Below are positions 54,146-64,000 of a stretch of 64,000 nt of DNA, piece after piece. The notes under the pieces are model-generated. The model was given only the letters and a program-made list of their open reading frames with translations. It was not told the origin of the DNA and ran no database searches. The stretch is from Asterella californica (lineage: Eukaryota; Streptophyta; Marchantiopsida; Marchantiales; Aytoniaceae), in the NCBI GenBank assembly GCA_036924285.1, contig JAYKYS010000012.1:4712001-4776000 (forward strand), read 5' to 3'. Both the position numbers and the translations under genes were made by a program. Each line of letters begins with the position of its first letter. Position 1 is the first letter of the stretch.

Positions 54146-54592
54146 TCATGGTGGACAACCAATAGTTCGTATTTGCGTCACCTGCCAAGAAGAAATGATC
54201 ATACCCTCAGGTGAGTTCCTGTCTCTGTGGGGATGTTTCTCCGAATCCAACACTCCACATGTCTCGCAGACTGCTGTCTGCACGGTTCTGAGACTCATGT
54301 CTTCCCTGCCCAGGCAGGATTCTCCCATACTTATTCTCCAAACATGAACTAAACTGCACCACTCAGCACACTTTATCGCAAGAGGCAGACGTTGAACTTT
54401 ACACCTCAACTTTCCGTGAAACAAAAAATCGATATAGCGATGATAGCTATCGTCGATCGCTTTTCGTCGATCGCTTTTACTTCTCACGTGCTCAAAATGG
54501 GAGCTCCATTTCCATGACTCTTCTGCGGGTGATACACTTTGACTTGTGGTCCTACTGGCATCAGGCTTATTAGCCAGGTCTAAGATTAACAT
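54146..54592 (-). CDS. Hypothetical 148-aa ORF (unit 1)
   Basis: The longest frame in the duplicated unit ('MLILDLANKPDASRTTSQSV', 'WSSHFEHVRSKSDRRKAIDD', 'CAEWCSLVHVWRISMGESC', 'TAVCETCGVLDSEKHPHRDR'). Cys- and His-containing but with no zinc-finger spacing I can assign. No signal peptide or membrane segment. The identical copy is at 59,507-59,953, so both stand or fall together. Confidence 0.25.
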   Translation of the reverse strand: MLILDLANKPDASRTTSQSVSPAEESWKWSSHFEHVRSKSDRRKAIDDSYHRYIDFLFHGKLRCKVQRLPLAIKCAEWCSLVHVWRISMGESCLGREDMSLRTVQTAVCETCGVLDSEKHPHRDRNSPEGMIISSWQVTQIRTIGCPP

Positions 54593-56169
54593 AATTCAAG
54601 CACATCGTTGTTATGCACAGAACCATTACGGTAGCAGATGTTTCCATTGTCATTCTCGGCATCTTCAACCCACTTTCGAGTTCCTGCTCCAGGGAAAAGT
54701 AGACGCTAGCTAGTATCGTAATCAGCTGTCTTGATCAGGTGCACATATATAATGTCTAACTACTGTTGGGAAGTGCATATTACGGGTGAGATCTGCCTTG
54801 AGTATTCGAGTGTAAGAGAATTGATGGACCAGAACTTACTACTGCAAAGAAAAGTGAGCTGATTTAGATTACCAAGGTGATCAGGAAGATGCACCAGCTT
54901 GACAAAATCCAAGTAGAAGCATACATTTCTACTTCGAGCGTTGATTAAACTATCATGACGTGCCTGTAAGATTATCGCTCAACTTCACAGCTAACGTTCT
55001 TCCTTCAACTTCTAGAATATTCAAAGTGCAAAGACCTTGTGATACTCGTATCATCGTGGATTCGTGGCTCAGCCAGATGTCTGTCGAGGAAGCCTCTCGG
55101 ATCGAAGCCCTGGACCTCTTCCTTGAACAGCTTAATATGCAACTGCAAACGACCGTACAAATGATACTCTTGTCGTCAACAGATATAGTAAGAAGTGTGT
55201 CGATGGAAATGTAGGTGTAGAAATCTGCAAGTAGAAAGGGTCACTGAGCCCGAAGCGTGCTGACGTCTTCAATCCTGTTGCAAAAGTACGAAAATGACGA
55301 CTGAACATGTTCATGGAATACCTGAAACTGACACGCGCCATCACCAAAGCAACATCAACTTGACATGGTCAACTGAATTCCCCCTACTCCAACTCCCAAC
55401 TCCAACTGCAACTGCCATTGTTCTACCAGTCTTTGACAGTCTTGTAGACTGATTCACTGCTACCGTAGTCTAACCTGACTCACCTCTTAGATTCACTGTA
55501 ACTGACGTAGTAACAGTACCTAACGTGGTGACTTAGAACTTGATCTCAGACACTCAGAAAGATCAATTAGTTATATAATCATGGACTAAATCGACAACCA
55601 CAATTACTGTAACAGCTTATCACATACGGCCTAGCCTGCAATCGATATGTACCTCATTTCCACCCCCCACTATCTGCCCTACATCTATATATGATACAGA
55701 ACATCCAGTGCCGACCTGAAACCTCAGACGAGGCAATTGCCTCGATGGCCGAGTGCACACAGAGGAATTATAGCAGTTTCCGCGAAATAGCACGAGAAGA
55801 AATGCGATGCACATGCCATCTTGGAAAGTTGAATTCCGCGGGTGTTTTATCACTCTACTTGGAGTGAACTGAAACGGCAGCCTCAAACTCTAACATGGAA
55901 AACTGGTAATCATCGCAATGCCATGTATGTATTCAACAAACCAAGTGAACACAATCGGTGATGCAGAGTGAAGCAGCCGTTGGACAGCTTAGTGACAAAT
56001 GCAGTGACACTTAAAATGGAGATGACTATATAATCAACACGTACTACTTCGATGCAAGGTCAAAACTGAACAGCGTAACACTGAAACGTTGAAACAGGGG
56101 TAGCAGCAGCAACGAGTGAACTCAACCACAACAGCAACGCTTGCAATGAGGTGTTCCAGTACCAGACAG
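54593..56169. other. Unassigned remainder of duplicated unit 1
   Basis: Nothing recognisable. ORFs 54,960-55,214 (plus) and 55,620-55,886 (minus) have no family features. Confidence 0.4.
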
Positions 56170-56622
56170 AAATTGATGTTTAACGTAATATGTAAAATAT
56201 TTAGATATTTCTAAATTTATAGAACTTTGAACATTATTTTCATCTTTTAGTTTTGTCTAAAAAGTAGCCCAGACCTTTTCTTAGCTTGTAAATGAGATAT
56301 ATCATTGTGCTTCACTTTTCCAAGCTCAAAATAATTTCCTCATTTTACTTCAACGATTGGATTTGTTTCAGTTTCAACTACATTGTGAGGACAAAAGAAA
56401 TATTCTTTTGATTGATTATTTCTTTTCTTCTTCACAATAGGGGTTTAATTTATTCCATGAGGTTTTGCTTTGACACAAATTTTGCTAGCCGTCGTATCGA
56501 GTCATTTATGGAAGACTCGCTCGAGTCTCGACACGACATGAGCATCATTAGAGGATGTCATTTATTGAATATAGCTTGCTGAAGCAAGTGTAGCTATGGA
56601 CCGTCTAGTGGTGTCACATTCT

Positions 56623-57106
56623 AGCAGTACTCACGTGTGAAAAAGCTGCCCAAATATGCTACCCACTATTTCCTGAACTCGAGAAGAAGCTTTATTTTTC
56701 TAAGGCATTAGAGGTAACAAGCATCCTAAGTGTGAGAAAGCTGTCCAAACATGCTGACGACTATTCTTAAACTCGAGAAGAAGCTTTATTTTTCTAAGGC
56801 ATTAGAGATAACAAGCACCCTAAGTGTGAGAAAGTTGTCCAAACATACTGTCTACTATTTTCTAAACTCGAGAAGAAGTTTTTTTTTCTAAGGCATTAGA
56901 GGTAATAAGCACCCTAAGTGTGAGAAAGTTGTCCAAACATGCTGCAGACAATTTCCTAAACTCGAGAAGAAGGTTTTTTTTTCTAAGGCATTAGAGGTAA
57001 CAAGCACCTTAAGTGTGAGAAAGCTGTCCAAACATGTTGCCAACTATTTCTTAAACTCGAGATGAAGTTTTTCTTCTAAGACATTAGAGGTAACAAGCAC
57101 TCTAAG
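56623..57106. repeat. 94-95-bp minisatellite, unit 2
   Basis: Same array as 51,262-51,745 shifted by 5,361 bp, with the same copy number and the same variants. Identical copy number in two arrays implies very little time since duplication. Confidence 0.92.
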
Positions 57107-60100
57107 CCGACAGTCACACAGTAAGGCATCAAGTACTCTAAGCATGCGGCCTGACACATTCAAAATGATCAATTTTGAGTCTAGAGATTCGTATCCTAGA
57201 CCTCTGGTTCCCAGTTTTGTTTTCTCACCATTAATAAACAAATCGTACTTCCTCTCCAGATCCCTCTGTCCAGATTCACACATGAGAACAGCTAAATTGT
57301 GACACCATTGGACGGTCCTGTAGTCACATTGCTTGCGGACAGCCTTGGGTGATACTCGAGAGAAAAAAATGTGGATTAGGTGCACCATGGTGCATCGATC
57401 TACTATCATGATTGACAAAAAAATTTAGATCGGATCAATTTTTGTCATGGAGAAGACCATGTATAATCGAGATAACCCGTTAAGATCTAGAGGGAATTGA
57501 GAAATCTAACCATTAGGACTTTCCTAGGGTAACTTTAGAAACTCAAATGTTTTGGTGGAATTTGGTGTCTACCGCACCACTTTTAAATCAAATTTTGTTA
57601 ATATTTTAGTGGAGTATCAAGAGTAGCAAACGTTTTTGTTTCAGAGCACGTGTCATAACGTCGTACTTCAAATAGAAGAAGAAAATTTTCCAAAAATTAT
57701 AATTCAAATAAGTTTATAGTAGATCCGTCGGATTTTCTGGTTGAAGCGTGGTAGGGAAGTTGATAAGCAGCTTGCTTGATAAGCTACCTCTTTATAGAAA
57801 CAGTTTGGAACAGCCTGTTTTCATCAGCTTGTTTGAGAAGCCAGCTTGTAATAGAAGCAGCTTTCGACACCTTGTTTCTGTGGGCCACGTCTTCCTCCCT
57901 CCCTCGCTCGCCTAACTCATCGTCGATCCCCTGTGGGTCAAATGACAAAACGTTCATGTCATCAGTCGTTCAATCAACTCTCGACGATCTTTTCCTCCCG
58001 ACTTCGTCTCATTGTAGCACGGTGTATAGTGAAGATAAAGGAGCGCTGTTTCCTTCCTCTCTCTTCTACTGCTGCATATAGCATTTCATTCCGCGTAGTT
58101 TGGGAAATCCTAAGAGGTGAACACGTTTCACTGCAGTTGGTGGCCACTACTTGATTATAAGGCTCCCGGTGCTGCAGCACTAGCTACTACTACTGCACTC
58201 TCCTTGAATTGGTACCCGTCAAATTGTAATGCCTATCTGTCCGTAGATTTTGTTTCCCTACGATTAATTTCGTAGCAAGTATGCTGCCGGTAGTAGTACA
58301 GCGCAGCAGATTTCCTTCCGTTTGCTCGGTCTTCGGCTTCATGGTTTATCACATTTCTACGGATGCTCTCCGCGTAGACGACGATGAGGGACAATGGTTG
58401 GCATGAGAACAGACGATGAGCCGAGGAGGAGGAAGAGGAATCATCTCATCCACTACTTGCACCACTGCACTACACATTTACACCACCCAAACGCTACCGA
58501 ATGGTGGAGTTCAAACTACCTTGCCTTGAATTTCCCGACTCCTTCCTCCTTCCTTCCGACCTGGGTTCTGGAGTCGGGACTCTAACAATCCGGTAGATAC
58601 TTCAAGTTTGGATGATGATCTCAGCAGAAAGGAGAGGCTTGTCGTGGCCCTTTCTTCTCTTCTTTTCCTTCTGCTTATCGTTATTTTGCATCAGGGCAGC
58701 AATTCACTTCCACGATCTGCTTTGGGACTGACTTGAAAATGGTGGCTAGAGCTATGTATGGGAGCCCAGAATGCCCCACGTGCTTGTTAACTTCGCGGAC
58801 ACTTGCAGCCGGCTAAAGTAGTTAGCTGGCCGCGGCTAGCTGGTGCAAAGGTGCCCATAAGTGATGTGTAGTGTGGACTCTGGAGGTATCGATATCGAAG
58901 CCATTATGTGGCGAGGCTGATAGTAGCAGCTCCACTTTCCACCAACTTGGTAGTCACTGTGGATGTACGTTCAGGGCTCCCAGTCTCCTTCAAGTTGGTA
59001 GCACTGATTCATTTCAGTTCTGGAAACACTTCTCCAGTCACTGTGGAGGTCTTCACTTTCCACATTCCCAGGAAACCATTGCTTGACAAGAGTTCCATCG
59101 GAAGTCATATGTATAACATGACTTGAAATGGGAAAATTGCTCCTATCAACGCGTTTCTCTTGGGCTTCGGTGCCTTTAAATTACGGTAATAATACTCATG
59201 GTACTCCCTTCGATGTAGTTCTCTCCAATTGCCTCCTCGTTTATGTTCTGTAGATTCGGTCAGGAAAGTCGGCTCTGATTCAACCGAATGGTTGACCCTT
59301 TGACACCACGAAAGTACCTAAGACCTGATAAGCTGCATAGCATACATTCATGATTGAACCACGCATAGCATCATAATACAACTGGTTTGAAGTCAAGATC
59401 CGGGATAAGTTTTGCCCCTAGAGTGTAATACTAGTTCATGGTTCGATATGGTGACCAAGAGGTTAATATGGTTTGAAGAAGTCTTCTTCTTCTTCAACTT
59501 TCAAAATCATGGTGGACAACCAATAGTTCGTATTTGCGTCACCTGCCAAGAAGAAATGATCATACCCTCAGGTGAGTTCCTGTCTCTGTGGGGATGTTTC
59601 TCCGAATCCAACACTCCACATGTCTCGCAGACTGCTGTCTGCACGGTTCTGAGACTCATGTCTTCCCTGCCCAGGCAGGATTCTCCCATACTTATTCTCC
59701 AAACATGAACTAAACTGCACCACTCAGCACACTTTATCGCAAGAGGCAGACGTTGAACTTTACACCTCAACTTTCCGTGAAACAAAAAATCGATATAGCG
59801 ATGATAGCTATCGTCGATCGCTTTTCGTCGATCGCTTTTACTTCTCACGTGCTCAAAATGGGAGCTCCATTTCCATGACTCTTCTGCGGGTGATACACTT
59901 TGACTTGTGGTCCTACTGGCATCAGGCTTATTAGCCAGGTCTAAGATTAACATAATTCAAGCACATCGTTGTTATGCACAGAACCATTACGGTAGCAGAT
60001 GTTTCCATTGTCATTCTCGGCATCTTCAACCCACTTTCGAGTTCCTGCTCCAGGGAAAAGTAGACGCTAGCTAGTATCGTAATCAGCTGTCTTGATCAGG

Positions 60101-61530
60101 TGCACATATATAATGTCTAACTACTGTTGGGAAGTGCATATTACGGGTGAGATCTGCCTTGAGTATTCGAGTGTAAGAGAATTGATGGACCAGAACTTAC
60201 TACTGCAAAGAAAAGTGAGCTGATTTAGATTACCAAGGTGATCAGGAAGATGCACCAGCTTGACAAAATCCAAGTAGAAGCATACATTTCTACTTCGAGC
60301 GTTGATTAAACTATCATGACGTGCCTGTAAGATTATCGCTCAACTTCACAGCTAACGTTCTTCCTTCAACTTCTAGAATATTCAAAGTGCAAAGACCTTG
60401 TGATACTCGTATCATCGTGGATTCGTGGCTCAGCCAGATGTCTGTCGAGGAAGCCTCTCGGATCGAAGCCCTGGACCTCTTCCTTGAACAGCTTAATATG
60501 CAACTGCAAACGACCGTACAAATGATACTCTTGTCGTCAACAGATATAGTAAGAAGTGTGTCGATGGAAATGTAGGTGTAGAAATCTGCAAGTAGAAAGG
60601 GTCACTGAGCCCGAAGCGTGCTGACGTCTTCAATCCTGTTGCAAAAGTACGAAAATGACGACTGAACATGTTCATGGAATACCTGAAACTGACACGCGCC
60701 ATCACCAAAGCAACATCAACTTGACATGGTCAACTGAATTCCCCCTACTCCAACTCCCAACTCCAACTGCAACTGCCATTGTTCTACCAGTCTTTGACAG
60801 TCTTGTAGACTGATTCACTGCTACCGTAGTCTAACCTGACTCACCTCTTAGATTCACTGTAACTGACGTAGTAACAGTACCTAACGTGGTGACTTAGAAC
60901 TTGATCTCAGACACTCAGAAAGATCAATTAGTTATATAATCATGGACTAAATCGACAACCACAATTACTGTAACAGCTTATCACATACGGCCTAGCCTGC
61001 AATCGATATGTACCTCATTTCCACCCCCCACTATCTGCCCTACATCTATATATGATACAGAACATCCAGTGCCGACCTGAAACCTCAGACGAGGCAATTG
61101 CCTCGATGGCCGAGTGCACACAGAGGAATTATAGCAGTTTCCGCGAAATAGCACGAGAAGAAATGCGATGCACATGCCATCTTGGAAAGTTGAATTCCGC
61201 GGGTGTTTTATCACTCTACTTGGAGTGAACTGAAACGGCAGCCTCAAACTCTAACATGGAAAACTGGTAATCATCGCAATGCCATGTATGTATTCAACAA
61301 ACCAAGTGAACACAATCGGTGATGCAGAGTGAAGCAGCCGTTGGACAGCTTAGTGACAAATGCAGTGACACTTAAAATGGAGATGACTATATAATCAACA
61401 CGTACTACTTCGATGCAAGGTCAAAACTGAACAGCGTAACACTGAAACGTTGAAACAGGGGTAGCAGCAGCAACGAGTGAACTCAACCACAACAGCAACG
61501 CTTGCAATGAGGTGTTCCAGTACCAGACAG
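57107..61530. other. Unassigned part of duplicated unit 2
   Basis: Copy of 51,746-56,169. Contains repeat ORFs 57,044-57,418 and 59,507-59,953 (minus), not recognised. Confidence 0.4.
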
Positions 61531-61532
61531 AA

Positions 61533-62979
61533 TTTGCTCCACACTTTCGCAAAGTTTCAGCCGAAAACGTGTGCATCAACTTCACAGAACTCGTAGGTTT
61601 CACTAAGAACTAACCGCATCTTCCGGCATGCGAGTTCTCTTGTCCACAACCAAAAGGCAGCAGATGCAGATACAGGGGCCCTGGATATATAACTGCAACA
61701 GAGTAGGGCATTAGAAGTTAATCATGTACGAAGGAATTAACATCCATTTCCAGAGATTGGAGTCGAATTGAAACTGAAGAATGTTATTTGAATTAAATGA
61801 CTTTGGAACCGAATCATCTATAAGGGTGGAATACGTGATGAATATTGATCATGAAGTGATCTTAAAGTTTTTCCATGTGAATTTGAATTTAAAACACCTG
61901 GAGAGAGTTAGAATCCAATGGATTTGCTACATTTTGTCTAACACTCTGCTTGGTTAACGTCCGATTCGAACCGAACCACTCAAAGTAAGATAGAACTGAA
62001 CTAGTACTGAAACCACAGAACGGTTTGAAAATACCTGAACCCGAACTCAAACGTTTACTGAGCCAAATTATTTGGAACTAAACCACTTTACGACCGAAAT
62101 TTCAAGTTCAATTCTAGTTCAACCAAAGTCGAGTTCTGTTCTCAGGTTCAACTCGAATTCTTCTTTCTCCTATAGTCATATAATAGTCTGTAACAGTTAG
62201 TTATCGTTTAAGAGATTTGTTTACATACTGACATAGCTTTTCTTTCGAAATAATTATGTCGCAGTGATATACACCAGTCATTTAGGCAGAAGAAAACGTC
62301 TATCATGTTTAAGATACAAGAAAAAGATAAAGAAAGCAAGTAAACTGCTACACCGTTTTAGTGAGATATAATTTACGAACAATGGAATAATATAATAATA
62401 ATTAAGACGTGCATAATTCACTCTCCATCAGAACATGAACTTCTGGGGAACAGTTGTCCCTTGCTGTTATCCTAAAATACTTAAGTATTAAATGATTTTT
62501 ATACTATATTTTAAATAAATATAAATATATAAATATAAAAAATATATATATAAATATTAAATATTAGATCAACCTGGATGCTAGACATAACCCGTGAAGA
62601 GAAAAAACTGAAATGCGCTTCCAACTGTATATATCCTGGAGGCTGAAAACAAAATATAAAGAAATTAAAAGAGATTTAATTTATTACTTAACCCTTCCGC
62701 TCGGAGAATTAAGCAATAAATTAAACGACATGCATATTCCACATGCATAGGGTGAATATGATAATGCATGCTTCCATGTTTGCTTGGAGTGTGCTCGGAA
62801 GCTACTTTGCAGGCTGGATAATGGTAATTGTCCAAAGCTACACTTCTTCACGGCTATGAATATATATTGATAGAGAACTGCTTGATTTTAAAACACTGCT
62901 TTCCCTCCGTCCCATCTCTATGTTAGTTTACCGATTAATTCTGGCACGATTCTCATTATCTCATTACCAGCATGAGATA
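61533..62979. other. AT-rich sequence with TA-rich tract and RY motifs
   Basis: No coding frame. 62,490-62,570 is an A/T-only tract built of 'aaatat' and 'tatata'. 62,728-62,770 has three CATGCA(T)-type RY elements. 61,945-62,160 has repeated 'gaaccgaac'/'cgaactc'-like words. It could be the upstream region of a gene to the right, but no start is evident. Confidence 0.45.
62728..62770. promoter_or_regulatory. Cluster of three RY (CATGCA) motifs
   Basis: 'acatgcat' (62,729), 'acatgcatag' (62,742) and 'aatgcatgc' (62,764) lie within 45 bp. CATGCA is the binding core of plant B3-domain factors of the ABI3/FUS3/LEC2 type. A TATA-like 'gaatatatattga' lies at 62,858. No gene is identified downstream, so the role is unproven. 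Confidence 0.35.
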
Positions 62980-62980
62980 C

Positions 62981-63218
62981 TGATATTAGGGGGTGCCATT
63001 TTACACCAAAAATATCTTTCTCGAGATTACTCTTAGATCGAGATGTTTCTGCGGAACAAGCCTGACTTTTTCCCGTCCAACCTACCCATTAAATCTCTTC
63101 CTGACTATTGTCCTGGATATTTATTCGAGTTTGAGAGTATTTTTCACTCAGACTCGAGTATGAACTATCCAGGCATAGCATCTTTCGAAATATGCGAAAA
63201 TGACACCCCCTATTGTCA
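62981..63218. mobile_element. MITE-like inverted-repeat element
   Basis: Left arm 62,981-63,002 (tgatattagggggtgccatt..) and right arm 63,197-63,218 pair over 22 bp with 3 mismatches. A second inverted repeat (cctggata...cgagt...gag at 63,111-63,134 against 63,150-63,176) lies inside. Length about 238 bp and no coding capacity fit a miniature inverted-repeat element. No TSD could be fixed. A third copy of the terminal motif is at 63,493-63,511. Confidence 0.5.
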
Positions 63219-64000
63219 GTGACACAAGTCTTAACCGTTCATGCAGCAGCGGATTATCGCTCTGAACAATAGTACACAGTTAGGACATACCTTCATTACA
63301 CAGTTTCAGTTCTTTTAGTAAGTTGAATAAATATACATAAAACATAATTGTTCCGAACATAATTTTAGATGAAAGGAGCTTAGAAGATGAGCCTATGCAT
63401 ATTACATATTTTCCTCAATCACCGAAGACAGGGTTAAAGATGACCAGTATGACACGACGTTAGTGCGCGAGATAGTATTACTATTTTGCCGCTGACAGTA
63501 GGGGGTGGCAACCTGAAAAGGTTAATCAAATTAACCTTTTTCTGATTTTCTATCAATAGAATTTCCTAGGTAATATGAAATACTATAATATTACCTACTT
63601 TAGCTTACATAGTAAGTCTCTGGAGTCTGCAAGTGTTTCATTCATTCACTTCCACCAAGACTTTGTACTTTCGCTGCCCGTTAATTTCCCTGTCGTAAAT
63701 GGAAGTACTAGTATATCGTTATTTCTTAGTTCGTTCTTTCCACGTTTTGCCGCACAGGAACAAGTCGTCAACAGGCAGTTTGAAGAGAGTTAAGATCTCT
63801 CTCATTGGCCCGGTTTGAGTTAAGACGTCTTCACAACTAGGTGTCATTTCATTTGTGATAAGCCCCGACTCGTTCAGGATGCAACTCTAGTTTCTTTTCC
63901 TCTAGTAAAATTGGCTTCACAGGTGTCGTTCATCATCTAACAGCACCTGGTAACTGACCGAGCGAAAGAGAAACCTCCTTGAAGATACGCGGAGTGTGCA
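63219..64000. other. Unassigned right end of window
   Basis: ORF 63,575-63,793 (plus, 72 aa, 'SLESASVSFIHFHQDFVLSL') has no recognisable feature and is treated as chance. Apart from the third 'gacagtagggggtgg' motif, nothing is seen. Confidence 0.4.

Larger units (their letters stand above)
50809..61532. repeat. 5,361-bp direct tandem duplication (two units)
   Basis: Unit 1 is 50,809-56,169 and unit 2 is 56,170-61,530, with 2 bp (61,531-61,532) of further match at the end. Entry and exit points: 50,809 'aaattgatgttt', 56,170 'aaattgatgttt', and divergence after 'accagacagaa' at 61,533. All ORFs in unit 1 recur unchanged 5,361 bp downstream, and no difference was seen in lines compared. No TSD or terminal repeat marks the unit; only 2-3 bp of microhomology (aa/gaa) lies at the junction. 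It could be a very recent duplication or an assembly artefact. Confidence 0.95.

Noticed and set aside
1..64000. tRNA, rRNA or self-splicing RNA genes
   Set aside because: No cloverleaf with A and B boxes and no rRNA signature was noticed by eye. A covariance-model search would be decisive and could not be run.

Overview
This window looks like nuclear DNA of a land plant, in a heterochromatic, transposon-dense interval. Every recognisable coding sequence is retroelement-derived (Ty3/Gypsy gag, protease, RT, RNase H, integrase). I see no operons, no ribosome-binding-site pattern, no rRNA or tRNA gene and no intact cellular gene. The lineage cannot be resolved from sequence alone.

Layout, left part (1-22,250). 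Degenerate minus-strand Gypsy element A occupies 1-7,003 (3' LTR cut by the window edge; pol and gag broken by stops). Plus-strand integrase debris (8,240-9,060) and an old gag G (about 9,061-9,903) follow. G is split by a solo LTR (D, 9,904-20,431) with 4-bp target-site duplication (TSD) GCGT. D is itself split by minus-strand Gypsy element C (10,614-19,124, TSD ACGG). The gag of C is split by F1 (11,999-15,713, TSD TCTCC). That is four levels of nesting.

Middle part (23,430-49,947). A complete plus-strand Gypsy element E has about 800-bp LTRs and TSD GGAC. Its gag is interrupted by F2 (26,428-44,747, TSD ATGTA). The main open frame of F2 is interrupted by a 12.4-kb insertion B (29,901-42,274, TSD ACGT). 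B is abnormal: a full minus-strand Gypsy copy is joined through its 3' LTR end to the gag of a second, truncated copy in plus orientation. Both host junctions are therefore U3 ends, and two LTRs lie head to head with only 476 bp between them. At each insertion the frame of the interrupted gene runs on when the insert and one TSD copy are ignored.

F1 and F2 belong to an element class I could not place. They have TG...CA termini in a short imperfect inverted repeat, 5-bp TSDs and no long terminal repeats. Both ends carry very dense two-orientation arrays of GTCTTC/GAAGAC, and the coding potential is an acidic coiled-coil protein plus an unrecognised upstream ORF.

Right part (49,948-64,000). 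AT-rich flanking DNA is followed by a 5,361-bp direct tandem duplication (50,809-56,169 and 56,170-61,530) that looks identical in everything compared. Each unit carries a 94-95-bp minisatellite and no recognisable gene. The last 2.5 kb is AT-rich with a RY-motif cluster and a MITE-like inverted repeat. All gene activity here concerns retroelements: gag, protease, RT/RNase H and integrase modules of separate elements, nearly all inactivated.
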